A stretch of 64,000 bases of DNA from Segatella hominis (GCF_004535825.1 NZ_SGVY01000016.1:1-64000); one strand, 5' to 3'; counted from the first letter of the stretch, positions 7,864 through 15,998 are shown. Notes: a model not told the origin generated them from the sequence alone. Numbers and translations are program-made.

Positions 7864-8379
7864 TTATTCCATTCTTCCATATTTCATTTCCACGCCCTCT
7901 TTATCATACTGCTTGCGCTTGCCGGTTGGTGGCTCAGTAAGTGTGATGCGAACTACGGCCGTGTGTGATAGGGAACGGGCGATGCTCTCGTCGAAAGCAT
8001 CCATGTGTTGAGGAAGGAAGCGCTCACTGATTAGTCGGAGACCATGAATTTTCTCTGTATCCTCGGTCACTATTTCAGCCTTGCCGAATGCGATGGCTGA
8101 TTTGTATTGCAGGGTGAAACTGCCGTCCTTCGGACCAACCGTAGGCGCACATCGGGTTACGGCTGAAAGGCAAACCTCGGGATGAGTCTTGATTGCCTCC
8201 AACTTCTTGCCTTCCAAGGCACCATGAAAATACCAATTCACATCATCATCTGATGCGAGTGACAGGGGTAAACCATAAGGCTTGCCTTCTTCGTCAATAA
8301 AACTGACCGTTATATACGGAGCCTTGTGCATTATTTCCAAAGCCCACTCACTATCCATTGCTCTTGATTCTTTTCTCAT
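7864..8379 (-). CDS. Pyridoxamine 5'-phosphate oxidase-like flavoprotein (Nim-like)
   Basis: The 171-residue protein begins MRKESRAMD and contains APYITVSFIDEEGKPYGLPL, KLEAIKTHPEVCLSAVT and YKSAIAFGKAEIV, the pattern of the FMN-binding split-barrel family that includes the nitroimidazole-resistance Nim proteins and other Bacteroidota flavoproteins. The family is broad, so this does not show nitroimidazole resistance. It would bind FMN as a dimer in the cytoplasm. It lies 2 bp after the AlkZ-related gene in train 2. Confidence 0.8.
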   Translation of the reverse strand: MRKESRAMDSEWALEIMHKAPYITVSFIDEEGKPYGLPLSLASDDDVNWYFHGALEGKKLEAIKTHPEVCLSAVTRCAPTVGPKDGSFTLQYKSAIAFGKAEIVTEDTEKIHGLRLISERFLPQHMDAFDESIARSLSHTAVVRITLTEPPTGKRKQYDKEGVEMKYGRME

Positions 8380-8381
8380 TT

Positions 8382-9056
8382 TTATCCTATTAATTTGATA
8401 ATCTGTTTATCCGAAGCATCAGGCAGGATTTCTTTCAGATGCTCGAAAATCCTCTGATAAGATTCCAGGGGAGTTCGGTTGCATTGGCAAACCTCCCTGC
8501 CATAGAGATCTTCGGGAGTGTTGAGCAGCGACCATCCCCAGCCATATTCGTGATTGTGCTTGTCGCGAGGATAGATGAAATCTTCGGTCACGATGTAAGT
8601 CGCCATTTCCAGTCGGGTGAGATAACCGTCAAACTTGCTTCTCATTCCCTTGCCGGTGAAACCGCAGGCTGCCCGAAGTTCTCTTGTGATGAGACTACCG
8701 GTAGATTGAAGCGTGCTGAGAATGGCTCCTTCTATCGAATCTTCATCCGGGCGGGAGTATTTGCTTCTTCTGTAGTTGCAGAAGTCCGGCCACCATTCCT
8801 GGCTGATGAATCCTGCTTTCTTATTAAAGAACTTTCCGTACATACATGGCATTTCCTGCACAATCTCGCCCTTCCATTTCCAAAGCGGCCAGTCCCAACC
8901 GCCTTCAGGAAATGTTACATAACCGCAGTCATCTGTCACGATGTCTTCGGCAGAGAAGCCTTCAATGCCGCTATCAAGGAGAGGGAGGAAGCCGATTTTC
9001 TGAATCAGCTCCATCATGCCTGTTGCTGAATATATTTCTGGAAAATTCATGTTCAT
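8382..9056 (-). CDS. AlkZ-related protein, copy 2
   Basis: 224 residues, near identical to the protein at 1508-2176 (GWDWPLWKWKGEIVQEMPCM and ISQEWWPDFCNYRRSK shared). It starts two codons earlier (MNMNFPEIYS). Same family inference: a small relative of AlkZ/YcaQ glycosylases. Here it stands between a DUF6198 membrane protein and a Nim-like flavoprotein. Confidence 0.6.
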   Translation of the reverse strand: MNMNFPEIYSATGMMELIQKIGFLPLLDSGIEGFSAEDIVTDDCGYVTFPEGGWDWPLWKWKGEIVQEMPCMYGKFFNKKAGFISQEWWPDFCNYRRSKYSRPDEDSIEGAILSTLQSTGSLITRELRAACGFTGKGMRSKFDGYLTRLEMATYIVTEDFIYPRDKHNHEYGWGWSLLNTPEDLYGREVCQCNRTPLESYQRIFEHLKEILPDASDKQIIKLIG

Positions 9057-9091
9057 CTATTTTTATCCGTTGAACTCAAATAATCTTGACG

Positions 9092-9832
9092 TTACATCTG
9101 TCTTCTTATGTATCGTGCCAGTCCGTAAACATATCTTCGGCAACCTGGACGATAGTGGAGCAGGCGGTCGAACCATGCAAGATGTTTGTTGAATAGGCGA
9201 ACTGTAACACCTACATAGACCATGGCGAAGAGCGTTCCGATGCCCACAATCTCCCATTTCCATGACCCGAGAAGCAGGAAACAGAACAAGACGGCCAAGA
9301 CCACGAGCGTGATGTCCACCCGAATCTTGGCTTTAGGGAAAGGCCAGCCGGTAACCTTGTGAATGGCGATGGAAATGCCCTCGCCAGGCATGGTTACTGA
9401 GCCGCACTTCACCTCCATGGCAATTCCGAAACCGAGGATGGTGCAACCGGCAATCTGCACAAGGGCATTGACCAGGATATTTTCTGAAACCATCCATTGT
9501 GTAAGCACCATATTGAGGTCTATGAACATTCCGAAGATAAAGCCGATAGCGAGCTGGAAGAGTTGCACCCACTCGAAGTTTCTTCTCAGAATCAGTATCT
9601 GCAGCACCACGAAGATCGCATTCATCATGATGGTGTAGCCGCCGATAGTCCATCCTGGGATGTAATCAAGCATCTTACCTGCCGAAGCCATCACGTAAGG
9701 GATGGTGGAAATAACGCTTGAACCTAACTGACTTCGCACACATGCTACGACTCCGAAAGTCATTACATAGAGCGAAACGAGCAGCAGAATATGCTGCCAT
9801 ACAAAAGATATAACTTCTTCTTTCTTAATCAT
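9092..9832 (-). CDS. DUF6198/YczE-like integral membrane protein
   Basis: 246 residues with five or six hydrophobic segments (HILLLVSLYVMTFGVVACV, TIMMNAIFVVLQILIL, ILVNALVQIAGCTILGFGIA, ITLVVLAVLFCFLLLGSW) and the conserved GEGISIAIHKVTGWPFPKAK loop seen in YczE/YitT-type membrane proteins of Firmicutes and Bacteroidota. Substrate unknown. Its ATG shares one base with the stop of the preceding small gene (TAATG at 9832), so translation is probably coupled. Confidence 0.75.
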   Translation of the reverse strand: MIKKEEVISFVWQHILLLVSLYVMTFGVVACVRSQLGSSVISTIPYVMASAGKMLDYIPGWTIGGYTIMMNAIFVVLQILILRRNFEWVQLFQLAIGFIFGMFIDLNMVLTQWMVSENILVNALVQIAGCTILGFGIAMEVKCGSVTMPGEGISIAIHKVTGWPFPKAKIRVDITLVVLAVLFCFLLLGSWKWEIVGIGTLFAMVYVGVTVRLFNKHLAWFDRLLHYRPGCRRYVYGLARYIRRQM

Positions 9833-10074
9833 TATATTATTTTCTTAATCAATTCGTTCAGTTTATCCTCTCTGATAATCTTCGGCTGAGCCTTGCCAGC
9901 GAGAATGAGAATCTTCTTGCCGTTACGATAGATATGAAGCTGTCGTGAGCGAACCGCGGCAGTCAACTCCTCATCGTTCTGCATGGCTTGCCAGATAGGA
10001 TAATATACGCCCTCAGGTTCAAACAACTTCTTTTGAAGATGCGAGCAGAGGTTTGTTGTATCAATAGTCATCAT
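9832..10074 (-). CDS. Conserved hypothetical protein, copy 2
   Basis: 80 residues, nearly identical to the protein at 2189-2428 (CSHLQKKLFEPEGVYYPIWQ, KAQPKIIREDKLNELI). It ends in a TAATG overlap with the membrane protein gene. No family recognised. Its retention in both trains suggests a shared partner, perhaps the AlkZ-related protein. Confidence 0.6.
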   Translation of the reverse strand: MMTIDTTNLCSHLQKKLFEPEGVYYPIWQAMQNDEELTAAVRSRQLHIYRNGKKILILAGKAQPKIIREDKLNELIKKII

Positions 10075-10085
10075 ACCTATTCTTT

Positions 10086-10724
10086 TTACACTATATTCTT
10101 GTTAATTTCTTGCCATTCCTGATGTTCTTCCAGATGATTGGTCTTTACCAGTACGCTCTGAAAACCAAATCGCTTGCCTGCCTCGGCATTCTCTGTGCGG
10201 TCATCGAAATAGAGCGTAGCGGCAGGATTCAATCCAGTCTGTTGCGTCATCTCTTCATAGATTTCGATAGATGGCTTTTCCTTTCGCATGGCGTATGAGA
10301 GGAACACTTCATCAAACAGCTCGTCTGTGGAATATCCCAGCTGATTCATCTGACTAACTGATTTCTGCCAAAGCGTATCGTTGATGTTGCTGAGCAGATA
10401 GACCTTGTATCGCTTCCGAAGCTTGACCAATGCCTCCAGTCTTTCCACAGGCAGATTGCCACACAGCTCTTCGAGAACTTTCTCAATATCCTCGGTTGTG
10501 GTTCCTTTGCGGCAAAGGCTCAGCATCTCTTTCAAAGTCTCAGCTTCTGCTACCAGACCATTGATATATTGGTGCATCAGTCTCTTGATTTTGCGGACAT
10601 GGATTAGCCGCTTGAACGCCGTAACGCCCAGGCTCTCCATGGCTTTTACAACAGAGGCATCATCAATGTTCACGATGACACCTCCATAATCAAAAACGAG
10701 AGTTTCTATCTGTTTCATGCTCAT
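10086..10724 (-). CDS. HAD family phosphatase (YihX-like)
   Basis: 212 residues. Motif I is VFDYGGVIVN (nucleophile D12; the second Asp is Gly, as is common in this subfamily), motif II is LLSNINDTLW, the Lys is in MRKEKPSIEIY and motif IV is LYFDDRTENAEAG. A helical cap lies between motifs I and II. Such enzymes dephosphorylate small sugar phosphates or nucleotides; the substrate cannot be told. It lies 10 bp after the hydrolase gene in train 2 and has no copy in train 1. Confidence 0.85.
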   Translation of the reverse strand: MSMKQIETLVFDYGGVIVNIDDASVVKAMESLGVTAFKRLIHVRKIKRLMHQYINGLVAEAETLKEMLSLCRKGTTTEDIEKVLEELCGNLPVERLEALVKLRKRYKVYLLSNINDTLWQKSVSQMNQLGYSTDELFDEVFLSYAMRKEKPSIEIYEEMTQQTGLNPAATLYFDDRTENAEAGKRFGFQSVLVKTNHLEEHQEWQEINKNIV

Positions 10725-10734
10725 TTTCCTGTTG

Positions 10735-11538
10735 TTAGAATTTATCTATTTCCGTGAAACGATTGAAAGTTCTGCCGTCCCTTGTTACTTTCCCGAAGAA
10801 CATATCTTCCGGTCTTACCCAATAGGCTTGGTCTCCATAAAGAGCCTGATAAACCACCATACGCTCCTGAGTCTCGGAGTCGAAGGCAGAATGGATGAAC
10901 TTGTATTTACCGCCCTTAAAGTGCTGGAAATATCTTTCTTCCTTTGCTGAAAACTTCATCAGCATTTTCTGGGCAAGGGGAGCGTACCATGTCTTCACCT
11001 CCTGTTCTGTAGGTGTATGACCGCCAGGGAAATGGAAGGCTTGGTTGTAGTGCTGCAGGAAGAGAGGGGAAAAGTGAGCCAGGGTGTCCTGCTCACCAAA
11101 AAGTCCCCACACACGATCCTTATAATAGGGGTTGCAATGGTCAAACTGCACGGCTTCCAGCTCCGCAAACTCCTCAATCAGCGCCTCGTCAATCACCAGT
11201 CGCTGATTTCCGTCCCTTCTCGGAGCCTTGTATTCATGCTCGCCGATTCGCTCCTTCAGAAACTCCGTCATCATGAAATACGGATTGCCCAGCAGGGCAG
11301 GAATGCCCACCACCGGAGCCAGCATCTGGGCGAGGAAAGAGCCGCAACTGTTGCCCAGAAGCAAGTCGGGCTGTTCCCGGTCGATGATGGAGCGAATCTC
11401 CTTCAGTGCCTCCTTGGGGTGTAAAGGGAGGTCGGGAGTCAGCACCACCGCCGTCCCCTCAAACGCCTCTTTCAAGGCTCTCGCCATCGGACAACTTCCC
11501 GTGGCGAAGAATCCGTGTAGGAATAATATCTTCTTCAT
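10735..11538 (-). CDS. YqiA-type alpha/beta hydrolase fused to DUF1653
   Basis: 267 residues. The first 190 are a YqiA/YcfP-like esterase: FLHGFFATG oxyanion loop, nucleophile S64 in GNSCGS, D151 in GEQDTLAHF and H174 in PGGHTPTEQE form the triad. Residues about 202-265 are a DUF1653 domain (YFQHFKGGKYKFIHSAFDSE, ALYGDQAYWVRPEDMF). The two domains are usually separate proteins. It is the first gene of train 2. In train 1 only its two ends remain (3462-3541). Confidence 0.85.
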   Translation of the reverse strand: MKKILFLHGFFATGSCPMARALKEAFEGTAVVLTPDLPLHPKEALKEIRSIIDREQPDLLLGNSCGSFLAQMLAPVVGIPALLGNPYFMMTEFLKERIGEHEYKAPRRDGNQRLVIDEALIEEFAELEAVQFDHCNPYYKDRVWGLFGEQDTLAHFSPLFLQHYNQAFHFPGGHTPTEQEVKTWYAPLAQKMLMKFSAKEERYFQHFKGGKYKFIHSAFDSETQERMVVYQALYGDQAYWVRPEDMFFGKVTRDGRTFNRFTEIDKF

Positions 11539-11769
11539 GCTCTAATCATTTGATAATGATGCGCCTGTAATCTAGGGGAGATAAGCCATGCTCAACACCC
11601 ATATTGGCGCAATATATCTGCAAAAATACAGAAAAATATTCAGAAAAGGATTCATACAGCTTGTTTTTGTTTGGACTAGCGGACTGGATTTAACCTAATT
11701 TATAGAATTAGGAGCACTCCTACAAGAATCAGTCAGTCCAAGAATCATGAAAGAATTAAATCATTGCCC
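11539..11769. other. Shared upstream region of train 2
   Basis: 11539-11640 is nearly identical to 3542-3640. Minus-strand TATTTTTG at 11628-11621 is a candidate -7 box; no convincing -33 box. No gene seen. Confidence 0.45.
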
Positions 11770-11871
11770 ATCCACCCCTGCCGTCTGGACTTTGAGAGAT
11801 TCGGAGAGCTTATCGGTTTGAAGAAGAAGCATATAGAAATGATTTTTGACTCTTTTTCGATGAGGACGTAG
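11770..11871 (+). pseudogene. C-terminal remnant of a HipA/HipT-type kinase
   Basis: The frame reads PIHPCRLDFERFGELIGLKK, then KHIEMIFDSFSMRT and stops. The DFExFGxxIGL pattern is typical of the C-terminal helical part of Bacteroidota HipA-type Ser/Thr kinases. Nothing of the catalytic core is present. Downstream to 12029 there is no gene. Confidence 0.5.
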
Positions 11872-12029
11872 GCAGTTTGAATACAGCTCTTTTAGCGAGT
11901 TCTTTTCCGATGATGCCTCCAATAAGTTACCTTTTAGCTAACAGAATAAACGATTGATACTTTTCTCATTTTTCAGTATTATCGCTAAAATATTATTTTT
12001 TAATCTTTCAATGAAGTTTTTGGCTTAAG

Positions 12030-12062
12030 TTTGTGTTGTTTCAGTAAAAATGATTACCTTTG
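12030..12062 (+). promoter_or_regulatory. Promoter of the kinase-LRR gene
   Basis: TTTG at 12030-12033, 21 bases, TACCTTTG at 12055-12062, 55 bp before the start codon. Confidence 0.6.
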
Positions 12063-12115
12063 CAATATCGTCTAAAAATGCGACTTAAGATAGTCAATTA
12101 ATAATCGTGTAAGCT

Positions 12116-13792
12116 ATGCAGTACCCATTGATATCAGAATATGTAAAGGCCATTCAAGATGCTGGCGATAATCTTGATAAATTGTTTTACCTGACTCCCG
12201 TATTAGATGATCACGGAGAGCCATATCGCTGTAGTGGTGCTCTTGCCGTGGTGTTTAAGATGCAGGACAAGAGTACCGGGAAATATTATGCCCTCAAGTG
12301 TTTTACGGAAGAACAGGAGGGGCGAGCTGATGCCTATCGCCAGATTGCAGACGAACTGGATTTGTTAGATTCTCCATATATTACTTCTGTAAAGTATATG
12401 GAGAAGGAACTATTCGTGGACAGTCAATGCGAGGAGGATGAATTTCCTGTATTGTTGATGGATTGGGTAGAAGGGGAGACGATGGAAACTTACATCGCTG
12501 CAAACTATCACAATCAGTCAGCCATGTCGATGCTTAGTTATCGTTTTGGCAAGATGGCAGCTTGGCTCCGTACCCAGTCTTTTTCTCATGGCGACATTAA
12601 GCCAGACAATATCATAGTCCGTCCCGATGGTTCTCTTACATTGGTGGATTATGACGGGATGTTTGTGCCATCTATGAAGGGCAGCCAATCTCCAACTATC
12701 GGTACCAGGGATTTCTGTCATCCATTGCGTACTGTAGATGATTTCGATGAAACGATAGATGATTTTTCATTGGCAAGTATCGCCTTGTCATTAAAGGCTA
12801 TCTCGATGAAATCTACTTTGTTAGATATCTATGGTGTCTCAGACAGACTTCTCTTCTCAGAAAATGATTATCGCAATCCTTCAAATAGCAAGGTAATATC
12901 TGCCCTGCAGGAATTGATGTGTGATAAGGATTTCTGCACACTTTACTCTCTTTTCATGCTTGCATTGGCGAGAAAGGAGCTTTCAGCATGTTCTTTTAGA
13001 TTGTTTATTGGCGAAAAGCCTAATATAACTCCTGTGATGAATGAAGATCTATCGACTGAAACAACAGAAGAAGAGTTAAAAGAAGCTTTTGTTGATGAAT
13101 GGGGAGTGAAATATAGCAAGGATGGAAGAAAATTGTTGAAAGCTCCAGAAGAATTAAGTGGAGCTTATTCTGTTAAAGAGGGTACAAGGATAATATGTGA
13201 TTGGGCATTTTATGGTTGTCGTTCTCTGTCAGAGATAGTCATCTCTTCTAGTGTTACTAGCATAGGTGATAGGGCGTTTTATGGTTGTTTCTCGTTGAAA
13301 TATATATCCATCCCTAAAAGCGTAATTTGCTTAAATGGTAATCCGTTTGCTGGATGGACTGGCAAATTAGAATGTTTATCTCCTAACTTTGTTTATGAGG
13401 ATGATGTCTTGTTCAATAAGGATAAAAGTAGAATTATTTCTTTCAGAAATCAAAATATAAAATCGTATGTCATCCCCTCTAGTGTTACTAGCATAGGCGA
13501 TAGTGCATTTGATACTTGTCATTCTCTGTCAGAGATAGTCATCCCTTCTAGTGTTACTAGCATAGGTGATCATGCATTTTGGTTTTGTGATTCTCTGTCA
13601 GAGATAGTCATCCCTTCTAGTGTTACTAGCATAGGTGATAGTGCATTTGCTGGTTGTCGTTCTCTGTCAGAGATTGTCATCCCTTCTAGTGTTACTTGCA
13701 TAGGTAAAGGTGCGTTTTATAAATGCAAATTCCCTGACAATCTTAAAAAAGAATTAATTTCCCGGTTTGGAGATAAAATATTTAGTTTATGA
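12116..13792 (+). CDS. Protein kinase domain with C-terminal BspA-type leucine-rich repeats
   Basis: 558 residues, no signal peptide or membrane segment. Residues 1-300 form a Ser/Thr kinase-like domain: ATP-binding Lys K61 in YYALKCF, catalytic loop HGDIKPDN (D160, N165) and metal-binding D178 in VDYDG; the glycine loop is weak (CSGALAVVFK). Residues about 345-540 are LRR_5 repeats of 23 residues (SLSEIVIPSSVTSIGDxAF), the last four nearly identical in DNA. BspA repeats are usually secreted adhesins; here they are cytoplasmic and attached to a kinase, which suggests target recognition. Single gene with its own promoter; low GC compared with the restriction genes. Kinase activity is inferred. 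Confidence 0.8.
   Translation: MQYPLISEYVKAIQDAGDNLDKLFYLTPVLDDHGEPYRCSGALAVVFKMQDKSTGKYYALKCFTEEQEGRADAYRQIADELDLLDSPYITSVKYMEKELFVDSQCEEDEFPVLLMDWVEGETMETYIAANYHNQSAMSMLSYRFGKMAAWLRTQSFSHGDIKPDNIIVRPDGSLTLVDYDGMFVPSMKGSQSPTIGTRDFCHPLRTVDDFDETIDDFSLASIALSLKAISMKSTLLDIYGVSDRLLFSENDYRNPSNSKVISALQELMCDKDFCTLYSLFMLALARKELSACSFRLFIGEKPNITPVMNEDLSTETTEEELKEAFVDEWGVKYSKDGRKLLKAPEELSGAYSVKEGTRIICDWAFYGCRSLSEIVISSSVTSIGDRAFYGCFSLKYISIPKSVICLNGNPFAGWTGKLECLSPNFVYEDDVLFNKDKSRIISFRNQNIKSYVIPSSVTSIGDSAFDTCHSLSEIVIPSSVTSIGDHAFWFCDSLSEIVIPSSVTSIGDSAFAGCRSLSEIVIPSSVTCIGKGAFYKCKFPDNLKKELISRFGDKIFSL
13465..13716 (+). repeat. Near-identical 69-bp repeats in the kinase-LRR gene
   Basis: The unit TCTCTGTCAGAGATAGTCAT followed by CCCTTCTAGTGTTACTAGCA recurs with period 69 bp, with partial units back to 13222. 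The similarity makes copy-number change by recombination likely. Confidence 0.8.
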
Positions 13793-13918
13793 TAAATATA
13801 TTTTAATAAGTATGATATTGATAGAATCTAAGCGTAAGAAATACGAAAACATATTTACATATATATATACATAATATATACTGAATGTAGCTTTTGAGTA
13901 AAGGAAATCCTCGCTGAC

Positions 13919-14050
13919 ATGTCTGAGATAGCCATTTCAACCATCAAGAAAATAGAGAGCGGTAAAGGCAACCCTTCACTATCGACGATTGAAAAAATCA
14001 TGGATATCCTTGGCATGGAGGTTAAATATGAGATTCGTCAAACTGTTTAA
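13919..14050 (+). pseudogene. Truncated HipB-type XRE regulator
   Basis: 43 codons (MSEIAISTIKKIESGKGNPS, then LSTIEKIMDILGMEVKYEIR) are the second half of an XRE-family helix-turn-helix; the N-terminal helices are absent and stops lie upstream. It stands 12 bp before the HipA N-terminal-domain gene, the normal place of hipB. Probably no longer binds DNA. Confidence 0.7.
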
Positions 14051-14062
14051 ATAAAGTAAGTC

Positions 14063-14398
14063 ATGAGAAAAGCTATCGTTTATTGTCACGACATAGAGGC
14101 CGGACTCTTAGAGGAGTCAACTCCTGGCAGAGGTTATACCTTCATATACGACAAGCAGTATATGATGGATAAGACCCACGATCCTGTCTCACTTACCATG
14201 CCTTTCAGGGAAGAACCTTATCAATCTGATTATCTATTCCCTGTTTTTACCAATATGCTTCCAGAAGGAGCAAACAGAAAGATAGTCTGCAGAAGTTGGC
14301 GCATGGATGAGAAGGATTTCTTTGGACTTTTTCTGAAGATAGCAACCCATGATACGATAGGAGCAATAACTGTAAAAGAAGTAGAGATTCGATCGTAA
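14063..14398 (+). CDS. HipA N-terminal domain protein (HipS-like)
   Basis: 111 residues (MRKAIVYCHDIEAGLLEEST, SLTMPFREEPYQSDYLFPVF, TNMLPEGANRKIVCRSW, HDTIGAITVKEVEI). In many Bacteroidota the first domain of HipA is a separate gene between an XRE regulator and the kinase; this corresponds to HipS of the three-part HipBST toxin-antitoxin systems, where the small protein restrains the kinase HipT. Here the regulator is truncated and no kinase follows, so it is probably an orphan. Confidence 0.75.
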   Translation: MRKAIVYCHDIEAGLLEESTPGRGYTFIYDKQYMMDKTHDPVSLTMPFREEPYQSDYLFPVFTNMLPEGANRKIVCRSWRMDEKDFFGLFLKIATHDTIGAITVKEVEIRS

Positions 14399-14460
14399 AT
14401 CAGAATGAAAAATATTTTAGTTAGGAGAGGTGTCTATCCATATAAAACGTGTTATTGGGT

Positions 14461-14520
14461 GACATCTTGGGTGACATCTTGAGGGACATCTTGAGGGACA
14501 TCTTGAGGGACATTGAGTGA
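14461..14520 (+). repeat. 12-bp tandem repeat
   Basis: Five units of GACATCTTGAGG or GACATCTTGGGT with period 12 bp. GACATCTTGA is also present in the boundary repeat at 6799. A minus-strand frame across it (Cys-Pro-Ser-Arg repeats) is not convincing as a gene. Confidence 0.8.
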
Positions 14521-14586
14521 CATTTTTATAGATTCGGTTAGATTTTTTCTTGGAATCAAAGACATTTTTTATAAAAATAACACATA

Positions 14587-14632
14587 AAATCCTTAATGAC
14601 ACTTAATGACACCCACTCTTAATGACACCCTC
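14587..14632 (+). repeat. Interspersed boundary repeat, copy 3
   Basis: AAATCCTTAATGACA, CTTAATGACA and CTTAATGACA. The core is shared with 3732 and 6816. Confidence 0.6.
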
Positions 14633-14672
14633 GGAATGATAACGAAACTTGAAACTAACACTTGAAAAACAA

Positions 14673-14716
14673 AAGACGACCGCTCCCCTCATGTTTTTGA
14701 GGAAGCGGTCGTCTTA
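14673..14716. terminator. Strong hairpin, candidate terminator
   Basis: AAGACGACCGCT pairs with AGCGGTCGTCTT, and CCTC with GAGG inside it, around a T-rich loop. It lies between the plus-strand HipS-like gene and the minus-strand smalltalk gene and may serve both. The rest of 14399-14871 holds no gene. Confidence 0.6.
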
Positions 14717-14871
14717 TAGGGATTCATCAAACTCTTCGTCTGATTGTAATTCTAAAACCACATTTTCGGTGAGGTAAATTCAAAACTCAAGCCATACTGG
14801 ATTTATACCTTTTTATGTATACAAGAATGCAACTTAACATTCTACATTCAACATGATATATATGCGATATT

Positions 14872-14976
14872 TCATCCCATGCAACTCGAAATGCCCAGCG
14901 AGGTGGCAAGCGCCGTAAGAATGCTGATGGCGATTTGAAGAATGGTCTTCCATGTGTCTGCTTTCATCTTACTCAT
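14872..14976 (-). CDS. Smalltalk protein
   Basis: A 34-residue protein: MSKMKADTWKTILQIAISIL, then TALATSLGISSCMG. It matches the Bacteroidota 'smalltalk' family of very small proteins with one membrane helix ending in a lipobox-like SC; function unknown. Smalltalk genes usually lie next to HU-like, VirE/DUF3987 and lysin genes, as here (HU-like gene directly upstream on the same strand). Stop TGA at 14872. Confidence 0.85.
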   Translation of the reverse strand: MSKMKADTWKTILQIAISILTALATSLGISSCMG

Positions 14977-15077
14977 TTTACTTGATTTTTAAAGGTTAAA
15001 CTAAATATTTGTGTGTGTTTTCATGAGATTCATTTCATCTTAGATTATTTTAGTGGCTCTGTGAGAGGGGTAGGGGT

Positions 15078-15105
15078 CCCCCGTCGGTTGTTGCTCCGAC
15101 GGGGG
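15078..15105. terminator. GC-rich hairpin between the HU-like and smalltalk genes
   Basis: CCCCCGTCGG and CCGACGGGGG form a perfect 10-bp stem with an 8-base loop, a few bases after the HU-like stop codon. No T run follows on the minus strand, so it may protect or process the transcript instead of ending it. Confidence 0.5.
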
Positions 15106-15111
15106 GCACTT

Positions 15112-15828
15112 CTACAGCTCGTTGTCCTCGCCGCTGCCGTCCTGTCCTGCGTCGCCCTTATTGTCGCCGCTTGGGTTGGAACCGGTGCCCTGGCTGGTGC
15201 CGCCACTCTGCTCGGTGTTGCCTCCTGCAGAACCCGTGCCGCCGCTTGGGTTAGAGCCGCCGCCGTCTGAACCGTCGCCAGGAGTAGTTGGAGTACTGAT
15301 GTCCACGTTGGCTTTGCCCTCCTTGATGGCCTTAATGACTGCAGCCTGAGCGCTGCGGCTGGCTACGAGGTTGAACTCGGCATCGGCAATGAGGTTCTTG
15401 AACTCGGCGCCTGGCTCCCACTGAACCTTCACGTCGGTGATGTTCTGAGCGGTGAACTTGTCGGCATCCTCAGCGCCCTTGGATGAGAGGAGAATGGAGA
15501 AATCACCGAGATCGCCCAGACGGATTTTCTTGCCTTCGAGGAGCTGCTCTCTCATGCAATCTACGGTGATGTAGAGGATGGCAGAGATGTCTGCGCGAGA
15601 ATAGACGCTGCCGTGGCTGGAAATATGCTTGGCAAACTTCTCGATGGTCATCACATCAGAATACTGCGATACGGCAAAGGCATTCTTCTTCTCGGTCTTC
15701 ACCAGGTTGAGGTCTGCCTAGTCGGGGTTCTTACCCTCTCGTTTTGCCAGGTTGATGCGTGATTTAGCCTGATTGATAGCAAGGAGGTTACTGTTCACTG
15801 AGCGCATGGTAATACTGTAGTTAATCAT
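15112..15828 (-). pseudogene. HU-like DNA-binding protein gene with in-frame amber codon
   Basis: From ATG 15828 the frame reads MINYSITMRSVNSNLLAINQ and on to GKNPD, then TAG at 15718-15720, then in the same frame ADLNLVKTEKKNAFAVSQYS and the HU-like domain (MTIEKFAKHISSHGSVYSRA, IRLGDLGDFSILLSS), ending in a Gly/Ser/Asn-rich tail of about 60 residues. HU-like proteins of this Bacteroidota type bind DNA next to VirE-type genes. One base change removes residue 37. A GTG at 15702 could start a shortened protein of 196 residues that keeps the DNA-binding domain. Confidence 0.75.
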
Positions 15829-15998
15829 AATTGTGTGTGTTTTGATGGTTGATATTTCAATTACCCAAGAGCCCCCGTTTCTTGCCCTTATTTGGGTCGT
15901 TATTGATGTCCGGCGCCTGACATCAATCAAGACCTGAATGTGTCGTCTGTAAAGACCGACTTTTGGTACAAGGGAAGCTTTCTTTTCGATTGCTGGTG

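Noticed and set aside
7864-8379. Call as a nitroimidazole resistance gene (nim)
   Set aside because: The flavoprotein family is broad and the sequence alone does not show resistance.
14417-14602. Minus-strand frame with Cys-Pro-Ser-Arg repeats
   Set aside because: It is produced by the 12-bp tandem repeat; no promoter or protein-like sequence outside the repeat.
15013-15270. Plus-strand Ala/Val-rich frame opposite the HU-like tail
   Set aside because: Antisense of the Gly/Ser-rich tail; no independent support.
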